From positions 24,891,138-24,955,137 of the forward strand of contig OW028584.1 in assembly GCA_932294295.1 (NCBI GenBank): a stretch of 64,000 nt of DNA. Reading direction: 5' to 3'. Positions 21,197 through 32,244 of this stretch are shown here, in pieces. The translations under genes were made by a program, and so were the position numbers. Position 1 is the stretch's first letter, and every line of letters starts with the position of its first letter. The notes under the pieces are model-generated. The model was not told the DNA's origin, did not search any database, and was given only the letters and a program-made list of their open reading frames with translations. The stretch is from Alitta virens (lineage: Eukaryota; Annelida; Polychaeta; Phyllodocida; Nereididae).

Positions 21197-24100
21197 CTAT
21201 ATTTTGGCTAGAGTTTTATTGAAGTAATGAAAGATGGTATTTCTATTGGGTGTACCCCATTTCCCTTTCCATGCTTTTGTTAATTTCATGATGGTATATA
21301 TGTAGCTTAGAGCTATTCTATATTTATCATTAGGGTATTCTTCATAGAATAGTTTGTGGGGTTCCAAATTTAGTCCCCACTGCTGGCGTATGTGTCTATG
21401 AAGCGGTTGTATTCCCAAGCAATTTATAAATGAATGATCACGAGATTGTATAAAGGCGAAATCACATAAGGGGCAGTTTTGTGATTTATTATAGCAGTTT
21501 TGTGATTTATTATAGTATTTTACTTTATTGAAGTGGTCCGTTATCACTATATGCATCTGGACTTTGTATTTATTACTAAAGGGTCTATTGGCCCACCTAC
21601 TCCATATTTCTTTCCAGTTAAGGGACTTTAATGTTGTTTCTATGGAGTACGGTTGGTATGTCAATTTAACGTTCTCCATGTATATTTCCTTAAAGGCCAC
21701 GGTTTGCCATGCAATGGGTTTATCGCATGGTTTTCTATTGAGACTATTATACGTGCTTCCAACAGTGGGGACTATCGGGCCTTGTCTGCATTGCTCACTT
21801 ATCTTGAATTTATTTAGCAGGTTACCACTTAGCTGTTTAAATAATATTTTCCATGGATGCTCCTTTGTCGATAAGTAATGGTGAAGCCACATGTAGTGCT
21901 GGGATCTACATTTGGTTTGGAAATCTGGCAGATTGAAGCCCCCATCGGCCACTGGTCTGACCAGTTGCTTATTTGCATATAATATAGGCCTAGCACTTAT
22001 AAGAAAATTATTTATCAGTTTTTCTATTTTCTTTATGTGAATGGGACTGGCAGGTATAATTCTGTTAACATATGCTGTATTAGATATCAACATGGCATTT
22101 ATTATTGTTGATTTGCCTAACATAGACATATGTCTATGTCGCCATTTGTTTAAGCTGCTTCTAATTTTATTGATAGTACCTTCCCAGTTTATATCCACTC
22201 TTTGGGTCTTATTATGATGAAAACATATGCCCAATATTTCTATTGGGTCTTGCTTTGTTATCTTTAGCTTCTTTCTGTATTGCCCAAAGAGTAGTTTACT
22301 GGTTTTTTCTTCATTGCACTTGGCACCTGAGGCTTTTTCATAGATATTGATTAGCTCACTGCAAATAGCCTCCTCCCTGCTATTGCTTAGAAAAAGGGTA
22401 GTGTCATCTGCATAGGCACATATTTTTTCTGTTTTAGTCTTGTCTAGTCTTATACCTTTTAATCTATTATCATTATTTATTAACCTTAGTATAGGCTCAG
22501 AGGATATTATGAATAACATCATGCTGAAGGGGCACCCCTGTCTAACCGACCTGGTGACCTGTATTTGATCCGTATAACCATATGGGGTTTGAACACATGT
22601 TGTGATGTTGGTATACAACAGTTTGACCCACTTTGTGAAGTTATCACCCATGTCTAGTTTATTTAAGATACTGTATAAGTACTGGTGCTCAACTCTGTCA
22701 AAGGCCTTCTCAAGGTCGAGGACCTTGATAATTCCTCCTATGTATATTTGGCTATCATCCATCTCTTCATCTCTAGTGATTAAGTCCTCGATCATGCGGA
22801 GGTTTTCAAAGATATATCTGTCTTTTATAGCACATCCTTGTGTATTAGATATTATTTTATCCAAGACTTTCGACAGCCGATTCGACAGAGCAGAGCTCAG
22901 TAGCTTATAGTCTACATTTAATAGGCTTACAGGCCGCCAGTTTTTGAGAAGTCTCCTGTCACCTTTCTTATAAAGAAGCTTTATAATCGCTTCCTTTTGA
23001 GTTTTAGACATTTCCCCTTCAAGGAAATTATTGTTTATTATCTCAGTGAGGTCCTCTCCAATGAAATCCAAGGTTTTGATGTAGAATTCCATTGGGAGGC
23101 CATCACTCCCTGGAGTTTTGTTGCTCTTCATTTTATCTAGAGCTAATTTCAATTCATCTGTACTGATGAATTTATTTAATGCTCTCTTTTGTTGTTCACT
23201 TATGTCCCCTTCACTTATTTGTTCTAAAAGCCGATTAGTGGATTCCGGATCACTTCCCCCTGAAGTGTATAGCCTTGTGTAGAAATTATGTATCTCCTTC
23301 TTTACTTCCTCCTCATATATCTCAATGTTGTCTTTTATTAAGGTAGTAATGCTTTCCTTTGCGTTGTTTTTTATTTCTAGATTAAAGAAGTTCTTCGAGC
23401 CTTTTTCTTCTGATGGTAGTTGCAGTTGTCTTGATCTTATTTTTGCTCCTTCTATGTTATACTCCATTATGTCATTCAGCTCTGCCTTCATACTGTTTAT
23501 TTCTCTGATTTGTGGATTCAGTTGCTTAAGTTGAAACTCTATTTGATTTACTAGTGCAGTTTCCCTACTTCTTAATCTTCTAGCTTTGTTTATTCCCACT
23601 TCTATTAGGTATTGTTTTATTTTTCTTTTCCCCTTATCCCACCATGTCTGGAGTGATTGGAAGTTGGTTTTCATCAACACCCAATCAGTCCATAATACCT
23701 TTAAGCTATTTAATACATTTGTGTCCTCTAGCAGACTGGTGTTGAGTTTCCAGTGAGCTTTATGTTTAATATTCTTATGTTGACATTCATTTTCAAAAAT
23801 GTCTAATGTCACCATTAAATGGTCACTAAATGGACATATATATGAATTATAATTCTTTATAAAGCTAACATCAGATGATATGAAGCGGTCTAACATGGCT
23901 GAGCTACTCTGTCCTATGTAAGTGGGTTTGTAAAATTTGAAATATAAAGGTAGGTCTACTAAGTAATTATCTTTATTAAGTTAATCAAACATTCATCCGC
24001 TCGTGCATTCTCTACTATGCTCGTTCTTTGAGATGGTTCTGTTACGCTATTCAGGTCTCCTCCTATTACTAAATGATTTGTTATTGTTTTAATATAGTTA

Positions 24101-24489
24101 TCTAAAGCTATGAAGTCTTTATGTTTCTCATTATTTTTAGTATGAATATAAGTGTTTAGTATATGATATTTTTGATTATCCTCTTCTATTATTATTTCTA
24201 TTATTCTAGTATTATGAAGGTAGCTATGGCTCACTACTTTATTTACTATATTATCTTTAGTTAGAGTAGCTGTCCCTGTGCCAGGCTTCCCTTGAGTGTT
24301 AGGGTCTTGTAGTATCTTTACATTTAGAGCTCTACTAATCTTATCCCAAGCTTTTGCATTAATCTTAGAGGTTTCTTGTAGTAGTGCTATGTGCCAGGGA
24401 TGCCAGGGATGTTGTAGGTAGTATATTAATTTCTTTAATTTATCTTTATTATTAATACCTGCTCTACAATTCAAAGATATAATTCTCAT
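21197..24489 (-). pseudogene. LINE-T ORF2 (endonuclease + RT), copy A, one frameshift
   Basis: It begins MRIISLNCRAGINNK (APE-type endonuclease; GGDLNSV follows) and breaks near 23969, where TTTATTAAG replaces TTTAATTAAG of copy B. From 23896 an 899-codon frame carries SDHLMV, the RT fingers (TPGSDGLPMEFY), DLEKAFDRVEH, VRQGCPFSMMLF, YADDTTLFL (about residue 495) and a C-terminal cysteine segment. A 21-bp tandem duplication gives YNKSQNCYNKSQNC just before CDFAF. There is no RNase H. The sequence type fits the Tx1/L1 group. ORF3 follows after a gap of roughly 30 bases. Confidence 0.88.
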
Positions 24490-25439
24490 CTATTCAATAA
24501 CTGTAATGGCTGGTTGTGTTCCTATGTAAACAACAGGTGGCAGTAAATTCATTGGTTATCAGTGCCCCCTGGTGGATTGTATATCCCCAAGGATATTGTG
24601 ACTGGCTTTATTGCCTTAGTCATATGATTCAGTATATTCAATATTTGACTGGTTTTAATACCATAGCCTTTATTGACATTAAAGCTACCTGGCTGTATCT
24701 TTGTTTAATCTAATGCTTCATGATACAACAGTACTATAGCAGAGCCGATATGTCATTTTGGCCAATAGTGGGTTGGGTGGAAGCGCCCTCCATTGTCAAA
24801 ATAAATTTCAATGGAAGCATGTATAGGTGGCAGTAACTGGTTTTATTACCTTAGTTTTTTTACATGCCATGTTGGGTGACAGGAAGTCCCAAAAAGGGGG
24901 CTCCGGTTACCAGATCTCCAAGGTAATTACAATATAAGGTATTGGTTGAGGCTGTTTATTTATCTTTCATAAATGAGTTTATTCTGGTTTTATCACCAGG
25001 TGGCTGTAAAAATCAAAGTCCACCCTGGTGGTAGTTGTTATATACCACATATTCTGTTGACTGGTTTTAACTGCATGATGTTGGATGGCTGTTTCATCCT
25101 TCGTCTCATTGCCATGGTCTCTGCCTGTCCTAATTAGCCCAACTGGTGCAGAAATACAGGACGTAAAACCCTAATCACCCACCCACCCACCCTTAACTGC
25201 ATGATCCCATAGCTAATAGTATACTTTTTATAGCATAATCGGTATTAACAGTATTCATTCTATAAATCATGTTTGTTGGCTGGCTTTATTGCCTTAGTCA
25301 ATCCATTTTGGGTGTGCATTTTGCAGAGTTTGTGAGTGGCTGGTTTTAATACCTTAGCTCACCTATTTTTGACTGGCATTATTGCCATCTGATCTTATCT
25401 ATGATTTCTCTTTTAATATTGTATGGCATAGCGGCCGGA
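24490..25439 (-). other. LINE-T ORF1-ORF2 spacer with repeated covarying hairpins, copy A
   Basis: On the element sense strand at least seven short hairpins recur at 24599-24622, 24647-24668, 24835-24856, 24984-24999, 25276-25301, 25336-25362 and 25371-25394. The core is an inner stem GGY/RCC around a six-base A-rich loop (AATAAA, ATTAAA, GATAAA or AATAAT). Most have a two-base AA/AT bulge and then an outer stem such as GACT/AGTC, AACT/AGTT or GGCT/AGTC. An eighth, degenerate one near 25061-25075 abuts a SINE. A motif like AGGTGGCAGTAA also recurs in between. Confidence 0.75.
25079..25192 (+). mobile_element. Headless SINE (5'-truncated) in block A
   Basis: Only the SINE body and (CCCA)n tail are present; the tRNA head is missing. 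The target duplication TTAACTGCATGA lies at 25067-25078 and 25193-25204. Block B has the uninterrupted site (about 42030), which proves the insertion. Confidence 0.95.
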
Positions 25440-26863
25440 TCATTTCAGGCAGTGGACAGAGGTTGAGCTATTTTGTCTTTGCCTTGAGGGATCCTTTTCT
25501 CTAGTACTATGACTTCTGGATCTTGGCTTGCTTTCCTTGCTATGAACTGCTCTTAAGGTTTTGGCTGCGTTACTAAATAATTTTTCCATTTTTTCCCCAT
25601 GGCTTGCTGGCAAGGGATATGGGGTCATCATGACTGATTTCTTTTTCAATTTGGGTGACATTTGTAGATCCCTTTCTAGATCTCCTGATGATGATCTGTC
25701 TAGCCATTTTCTGCCCTTGTCATTTTCCAGGTCAGGGGTTGATGTTGCTAGGGGTATTTCATCTGCCTTTTTATTCATTTCTGTGAGCATACTAAGTTCA
25801 AAAAATCTTTTATCTATCATGGCCTCTGCATTCTCATCTCTCTATTGTGGGGGCTGTTTTCCTCATGTTCTCCGGTCTGAGGTCCGGTACAGTGTTTTTT
25901 TTACCTTCAGGAGCTGTCTCCTGGTTAGCCTTGTTTATTGGCTTGAGGGTGGGTATGTCTGTGGATGAAAGATCTATAATTACTTGGTTGATTTTTGCAG
26001 CCTTATTGGTGTTTTTGGCTCTTTTGCTAGGACAATCTTTATGTCTGTGTCCTTGTTGTTTGCATTCGAAGCATATCGTTGAACCTGGACAGTCTTGTGC
26101 TAAGTGGGTTTCTACTTCCCCACATTTGGAGGGCGGGGGCCTAGCTCAGAGGTAGCGCTCTGGGCTTCCAACCGCTGGGTCCCGGGTTCGATTCCCGGTT
26201 GAGCCTAAGTTGGATGGCTGTTTCCTCCTTCGTCTCATTGCCATGGTCTCTGCCTGTCCTAATTAGCCCAACTGGTGCATAAATACAGGACGTAAAGCCC
26301 TAATCACCCACCCACCCACCCACTTCCCCACATTTGTAGCAGATTTTTCTCTGAACTTTCTGTCCAGGTTCTCTTATAATTATCCTTCCGGATTTTCCAA
26401 GCATTATGCTATCTGGCAGACCCTGAGCTATGTATTGAAATGAAAGTATAATTCTCCCATCCAGGATATTTGGCATGTTCTTGTGGGTAGCCCTTTTGAT
26501 GTTCACTATGTTGCCATATTTTTCAAATAGATCCATTACTTGTTTGTCTGTCATCTCGAATGGGGTATCATATAGAATCAAAGTTTTCGCCCTTGATGCA
26601 TATGTGGCCTCACATGTGTCAAGGCCAACTTTTAATTCTTTCTCATTTATCTCAGTTAGTACATTTTGGGCTATCTCCTCTGTTCCCACTGACCATTTGA
26701 ATTTACAGCGGGTAACCTGCTGAATAAATTTTGTAATTTGTAAATATTTTCTTCCCTCTAAGGCTTCAAAGATCTCACTTATGTCTACCCTACCATCTCT
26801 CTTTACTTCAAGGTTGATTGTTTTAATTCTATCTATCACCATGCTGCTTTTTACAGCTTCCAT
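25440..26863 (-). pseudogene. LINE-T ORF1 (RRM-like plus two CCHC), copy A, broken by a SINE and a frameshift
   Basis: It begins MEAVKSSMVIDRIKTINLEV. An RRM-like region (LILYDTPFEMTDKQVMDLF...DGRIILSFQY) is followed by CCHC knuckles (CYKCGEV..., CFECKQQGHRHKDC) and a Ser/Lys-rich tail ending near 25440. The SINE at 26129-26321 splits the first knuckle. One extra base near 25838 (ATCTCTCTATT against ATCCTCTATT in B) shifts the frame. The protein would bind LINE RNA. The same ORF in copy B is broken at different places. Confidence 0.85.
26129..26321 (+). mobile_element. SINE inserted in LINE-T ORF1, block A
   Basis: A full SINE with A and B boxes and a (CCCA)n tail, flanked by ACTTCCCCACATTTG at 26114-26128 and 26322-26336. 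Block B carries the empty site at about 43150-43170. Confidence 0.96.
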
Positions 26864-26889
26864 TTTGTAATCTAGTGTGGCTTCTTAAG

Positions 26890-28474
26890 TTTATGGAGGT
26901 GTGAATGCACTCTCTCACCTTTTATTTTGCATTACTAGAAATATGTCTTATTTACCATTTTGTTTGAATTAAAGCATTTGTACAATGAAATATATGGTGT
27001 TCCTAGCATTTTGTTTATTCATTTTATATCTATCGGTGCATATTTATATAACATCACTTACTTGCTCTTTCAGTTGTAATTAGTAAAGAAAAAATAATTT
27101 TCTTTTACAAAGGGGGATTTAATCTTTTCCAAAAAGATATAGCTTTGTAAAGCCTGAGGAGTTATATCCTAATTTATCGGTTTCAAATCTTGGCTGTAAT
27201 TGCCATTTTAAACGACGTGGGTACTCTTCTTAATAGCAGAGAAAACTCACTCTTGTTGTTTACATTTGCACCAAGCTGCTTGCAGCGCCTCCACTCCTCT
27301 GTCATTTCATCGCTGCCACCAAACTGAAATACTTTCAGCTAATTTGCATGAGACCCACGTGGTCAGAGCTGTCAAACTGTCAGCAGCAATTAAATGGGCT
27401 TGTCCTGCATGCACAGTGTATGAAAGTCACTCATATGGAGTGTGAAAACAGTGTACAATATTCAGATTCTTTTAATAACACCAGTTAATCCCTGTGTGCC
27501 ATTTCTATTATAAGAAAAACCAGCGTTGTTGTGAGTGTTGCAACAAATTTTTTTGCTTTATGAGCTGAAGGCCTGATCTGATTGGCCAAGCCCAGTGATT
27601 TGAAAAGGGATTCCACTAAGTAGATTAACCCATTTACTCATGTATCAATGCTTACAACAGTATCACGCAGTAACTCTCCATATTATGGTAATGTGTCTGT
27701 TTTCATGCCTCTATCCTAAAGAATATACTGCCATATATAGGACGTAGTTTGAAAACACACTACAACTTTTTGCTATTAGAATGACCCAGAAACTATATGT
27801 GGAAAATCTGTTCATGGCTGATCGAGTGGTGGCCAGGGTGGTGTGCACCCCGACTTGCACACCCCCCCCCCCACCCCCCAAGTTGCATTTGTACGCAACA
27901 ACCGGGAAGTATTCTGCCCGCACAGGCCACAGGTTTGGCCAACAACTCCACATTTGCATATCTGGGTGAAAGGGTCGACCCTATAGAGCAACTGACCTAC
28001 ATACCAAAAGATAAGATAACATTCAAGTACTTTTTGTCAGCTTGGAAAATTAGTTCATTCAGCAGTTTCAGTTTGCATGATTGAAGTTGAGAAATACAGA
28101 ACAGCTGCATGCAGAATACTTCTCCAAGACTGTTTAAATCTTCATCAGAATTGTGACAACATGGATTGGTTAGTTTATTCATTTGTTTATCATGTTAAAA
28201 GTCCTTATCGATTGTTGCACACACTGCTGCTTGTCTTGATATTAAGTAATGCCCTCATATGTTGAAATCATACATAATTTTAGTATAAAGCTTTTTGTGT
28301 AATTATTATATAAATGTTGTTAGAACATAGGAGAGAGTTATAAATAATGTTTCGGTGTTTCTTTTATCTCAGCATCCATAGTGCGAAGGTGCACCAGCAT
28401 CATCAATGACTCACCATCCCTCTCCCAACTCATTATTTTCATTAACACTGACATTACATTAGTGACTGTACCTA
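26890..28474. other. Non-coding flank of LINE-T, block A
   Basis: This is the LINE-T 5' UTR plus older flanking DNA; I cannot place the boundary. It contains a C-rich tract at 27860-27880. Two stretches present here, about 27098-27208 and 27311-27848, are deleted in block B. No gene is seen. Confidence 0.6.
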
Positions 28475-28627
28475 GCCCTCGAAGGTCCTGGGCCTCCACG
28501 CGGCGAGGGTGGAAACACTTGGGGTGAAGTCCTCTATCCCCAGTGGCTAAAACAGGACCGTGCGCATTGCACAAGCTGCTCCAGCTTTACAGGAGGGTGT
28601 GTCCCCTACCATACAGGGGAAGCAAAA

Positions 28628-30082
28628 ATGAATATGTCCGAATCGACAATTTCAGACCGGCTCGCACGTCCCCCGGGTGAACAAGGTGCGCGTCCCTCAG
28701 CGGTAAACCAGGCTGAGGTCGAAAAATTGGCTACTGGTTCCAGACAAAGTAAACGTTTCCGCTCATCTACAGATGATGCCAATCCAAGTACAACTTATGA
28801 TGTTATATCTACGCCATGGCTTAAGTTTCTTGTTGTTACTGGCAGTGACGATGGGTTTTCCCGTCTCTCAGCCATAACAATTTGTCGAACGTTGAAAGAA
28901 AGTATTGGTTTCGTTGAAAATACGAGAAGGCTCAGGAGTTCATCCTTGCTGGTGCAGGTTGCCCACAAGGACCAATCGTTAAAATTGCTGGAGCTGAGGG
29001 CCTTTGCGGGTACCCCTGTAAAGGTGGAGCCCCATCGGTTCTTCAACTCTTGCAAGGGGGTTGTGACATCTCATGAGAGCAGTCTCTGCTCCGATGACGA
29101 ACTGAGGGACTGGCTGAATGACTACAATGTCATCCACATTCACCGCCAGCCCCCCAGATATTCACGACAGCTACTGACTCTGACCTTTGATGGCACAGTG
29201 TTGCCTGATAGGGTCAGCATAGGGTTCGAGTGGTGTAGGGTACGTCCCTACATCCCGAACCCAAAACGATGTTATAATTGCCAGCGATTTGGCCATTTTA
29301 GCGGCTCCTGCCGCGCCAAAGCAACCTGCGCCAATTGTGGGTCACGGGAACACGTTCATTCCCGTGACTCACCATGTCAGAAACAGTCATATTGTGTTAA
29401 TTGTGGAGGTGATGGGCCAGCCTATCACCGTGGCTGTCCCAAATGGCAGCTAGAGAAAGAGATCCTGAAGTTAAAGACCACCAAGGATATCTCCTTTCCC
29501 CAAGCACGCCGTATAGCTGAACAGGCTGCTGGGGCAAGTTATGCCTCAGTCCTGTCTCAGATGGCTGGACCTAGATCTCCTTCACCCAGATCATCGCCCA
29601 GGCGAAGGATTGACCTAGATCCTAATTATAATTATTCCAAGGCAGGGCAAAGCTTGCAGAAACATAAACCAGAATCTAAGACTTCACAGGCAGACGATCA
29701 CCTCGCAAGAATAAAGCAGCATGCTATAGATGTCGGAAAAGGACATCTTGTAGCTCCATCGGTTAGTGCGTCACAACTTAGTGTACCCTCACAGGGTGCA
29801 CCTTCCGGCGTTGAGTCGGAAGAGATACACCAGCCGATGGAAGAGGAGGCAGGGACTACCACCATCCCTAGGCCTCAACGGGAGGGGGCAATTGATAAAA
29901 GATCAATTGTTCCCAAAAGACCCCCCTCATCAGAAAAACACAGGGTGCACCTTCCGGCGTTGAGTCGGAAGAGATACACCAGCCGATGGAAGAGGAGGCA
30001 GGGACTACCACCATCCCTAGGCCTCAACGGGAGGGGGCAATTGATAAAAGATCAATTGTTCCCAAAAGACCCTGAGCACTGA
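28628..30082 (+). CDS. LINE-I ORF1 (gag), copy 3, altered C-terminus
   Basis: Same subfamily of gag as copy 2 (RQSKRFRSSTDD after residue 36), with the three zinc knuckles. A tandem duplication with a 149-bp period (first unit from 29792, second from 29941) replaces a hairpin-forming stretch found in copy 1. It shifts the frame, so the protein ends in an unrelated tail at residue 484 instead of ...ATLKKK. Confidence 0.85.
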   Translation: MNMSESTISDRLARPPGEQGARPSAVNQAEVEKLATGSRQSKRFRSSTDDANPSTTYDVISTPWLKFLVVTGSDDGFSRLSAITICRTLKESIGFVENTRRLRSSSLLVQVAHKDQSLKLLELRAFAGTPVKVEPHRFFNSCKGVVTSHESSLCSDDELRDWLNDYNVIHIHRQPPRYSRQLLTLTFDGTVLPDRVSIGFEWCRVRPYIPNPKRCYNCQRFGHFSGSCRAKATCANCGSREHVHSRDSPCQKQSYCVNCGGDGPAYHRGCPKWQLEKEILKLKTTKDISFPQARRIAEQAAGASYASVLSQMAGPRSPSPRSSPRRRIDLDPNYNYSKAGQSLQKHKPESKTSQADDHLARIKQHAIDVGKGHLVAPSVSASQLSVPSQGAPSGVESEEIHQPMEEEAGTTTIPRPQREGAIDKRSIVPKRPPSSEKHRVHLPALSRKRYTSRWKRRQGLPPSLGLNGRGQLIKDQLFPKDPEH

Positions 30083-32244
30083 GCTTCATAACACCACCAT
30101 CTAAGCATGGTGGGGCCCTCAAAAAGATCTTAACACCAAAAGAGGCAGCGACTTTGAAGAAAAAGTGAATATTCATACAAATTCATACCATGCACTACAG
30201 ATTTTACTATGATAATATTAAACTCTTTTAACTAATTCATGGACAGTATCATTCAGTGGAACTGTCGAGGTTTCAGAGCCAACTTCGATGAAATAGGTTG
30301 CATGGTCCAAGACTTAAACCCTAGTGTTTTCTGTCTACAGGAAACATTTCTGAAACCTCCAAATAGTTTTAAACTGAGAAACTATCATATGTATAATACA
30401 TATGGCAATATTGCCCACGATAAAGCCACTGGTGGCTCATCAATTTTAGTTAAAAATGGCATCATTCATACCCATATTGCTCTTAACACTAACCTTCAGG
30501 CTACAGCAGTTCGTCTGAACCTGAATAAAACATTCACCATATGTTCCTTATATATTCCTCCACCCTTTCACCTTACAGCCAGTGATTTGCATAACCTTTA
30601 CAATCAACTGCCTGAACCGCGTCTTATCCTAGGAGATTTTAACAGCCATAACCAATTGTGGGGAAGCACTTCCCACAACAACAAAGGAAAAACCATTGAA
30701 GATTTTCTCAATGACCACACCCTTTGCTTGTTCAATGATGGTTCACCTACATATCTTCACCCAGGTCATGGAACATTTTCAGCGATAGACCTTAGTATAT
30801 GTGATCCAGCGTTATTTCTGGAATTTGAATGGAGAGTATTAGAGGACACTCACGGCAGTGATCACTTTCCTATTGTCCTACAAAACGTAGAAGGTACAAG
30901 AGAAGTGGGTCAACTCCGATGGAAGTTGCATAAAGCGGATTGGACCTCCTTTGAAAAGCACTGCTTAGAAACAATTACTATGTCTCATTATAGGAATTGT
31001 AATAATCTCGTTGAAGATTTTACTGATGATATTACTGATATAGCCAATAAAACAATACCGATGACAAAAAATAATTCTAAACGTAGTGCAAGACCTTGGT
31101 TTGATGACGAAGTAAGAGAAGCTATTAAAAACCGTAAGAAAGCCCTCAGAATTTTTAAATCACAGCCGACCATCAAGAATCTGAATAATTTTAAGTGCCT
31201 GAAAGCCAAAGCGCGTAGAATTGTCAGGCAAAAAAAACGTAGTTGCTGGAGAGACTATGTCTCCAGACTCACTGAAAGAACTCCTAGCAATAAAGTCTGG
31301 AAAATGATTAAGAAGATTGAAGGAAAGAACCTAGCTTCGCATGTAAGCATTCTAGAAGTGAATGGAGAACATCTCTCCTCACCAGAACAAATATCAAACG
31401 GGTTAGGAGAACAGTTTGCATACAACTCCTCATCGGAGAACTATACGAGAGAATTTCAATGTTATAAGGCTCAAGCTGAGAGATTAACCCTAAATATACA
31501 GTCTGATAACAGCGAAGATTATAACTCCTACATCACCTTAGAAGAACTTCAGAAGGTCATCTTAAAAGCGACTGACTCTGCAACAGGCCCTGATAATATA
31601 CATTATCAAATCTTTAAACACCTACCTCAATCCTCTTTAAAAACATTACTGTATATCTTTAATCAAATTTGGGAGAAGGGATGTCTTCCATCCCTGTGGA
31701 AACAAGCCACGGTCATCCCAATTCCCAAGCCGGGGAAGGATCATAGTGATCCTATGAATTATCGACCAATAGCCTTAACCAGTTGTCTATGTAAGACAAT
31801 GGAGCGAATTGTTACTGATAGACTGGTTTGGTTCCTGGAGTCGAACCAGCTTATTACAGAGTTCCAATCTGGATTTCGCCGTCACAGGAGCACATTAGAT
31901 CATTTAGTCAGACTGGAAACTTATGTTAGAGATGCTTTCATTAACAGAGAACACGTAGTAGCCATATTCTTTGACCTAGAAAAAGCTTATGACACTACAT
32001 GGAAATATGGAATAATGAAAGATCTCCACGACTTAGGGCTTCGAGGTCGCCTTCCAGTTTTCATCGGATCCTTCCTACAGGATCGCTTCTTTAAGGTCCG
32101 AGTGGGATCAACGATGTCAAGCCCCTACTCTCAGGAGAATGGAGTCCCTCAGGGTAGTATTCTCTCGCCCACCCTCTTTAACGTCAAAATCAACAGTATA
32201 GTAAATTCCATCTCAGAAAATCTCATGTCGTCCCTATATGTTGA

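Larger units (their letters stand above)
20819..28474. repeat. Segmental duplication block A (partner of 37449-44577)
   Basis: The block holds LINE-T on the minus strand plus about 1.5 kb of flank. It matches block B almost base for base from about 21405 to the right end, but only about 85% by eye in 20819-21405. A has two SINEs (25079, 26129) that B lacks. B has one SINE (42299) and several deletions that A lacks. Similarity stops at GTACCTA, where LINE-I copy 3 begins in A and unique sequence begins in B. Confidence 0.9.

Noticed and set aside
25561..26155. Plus-strand ORFs with hydrophobic segments in both LINE-T blocks (also 42599-43168, 22602-22910)
   Set aside because: They are antisense shadows of LINE-T ORF1 and ORF2, which carry recognisable domains on the minus strand.
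26129..26200. tRNA gene (TCC-type anticodon loop, perfect A and B boxes) in several places
   Set aside because: The acceptor and anticodon stems do not pair, and every copy continues into the same SINE body and CCCA tail with a target duplication.
27781..28084. Plus-strand ORFs over the C-rich tract in blocks A and B
   Set aside because: The frames are not shared between the two blocks, which differ in C-tract length, so they are not coding.
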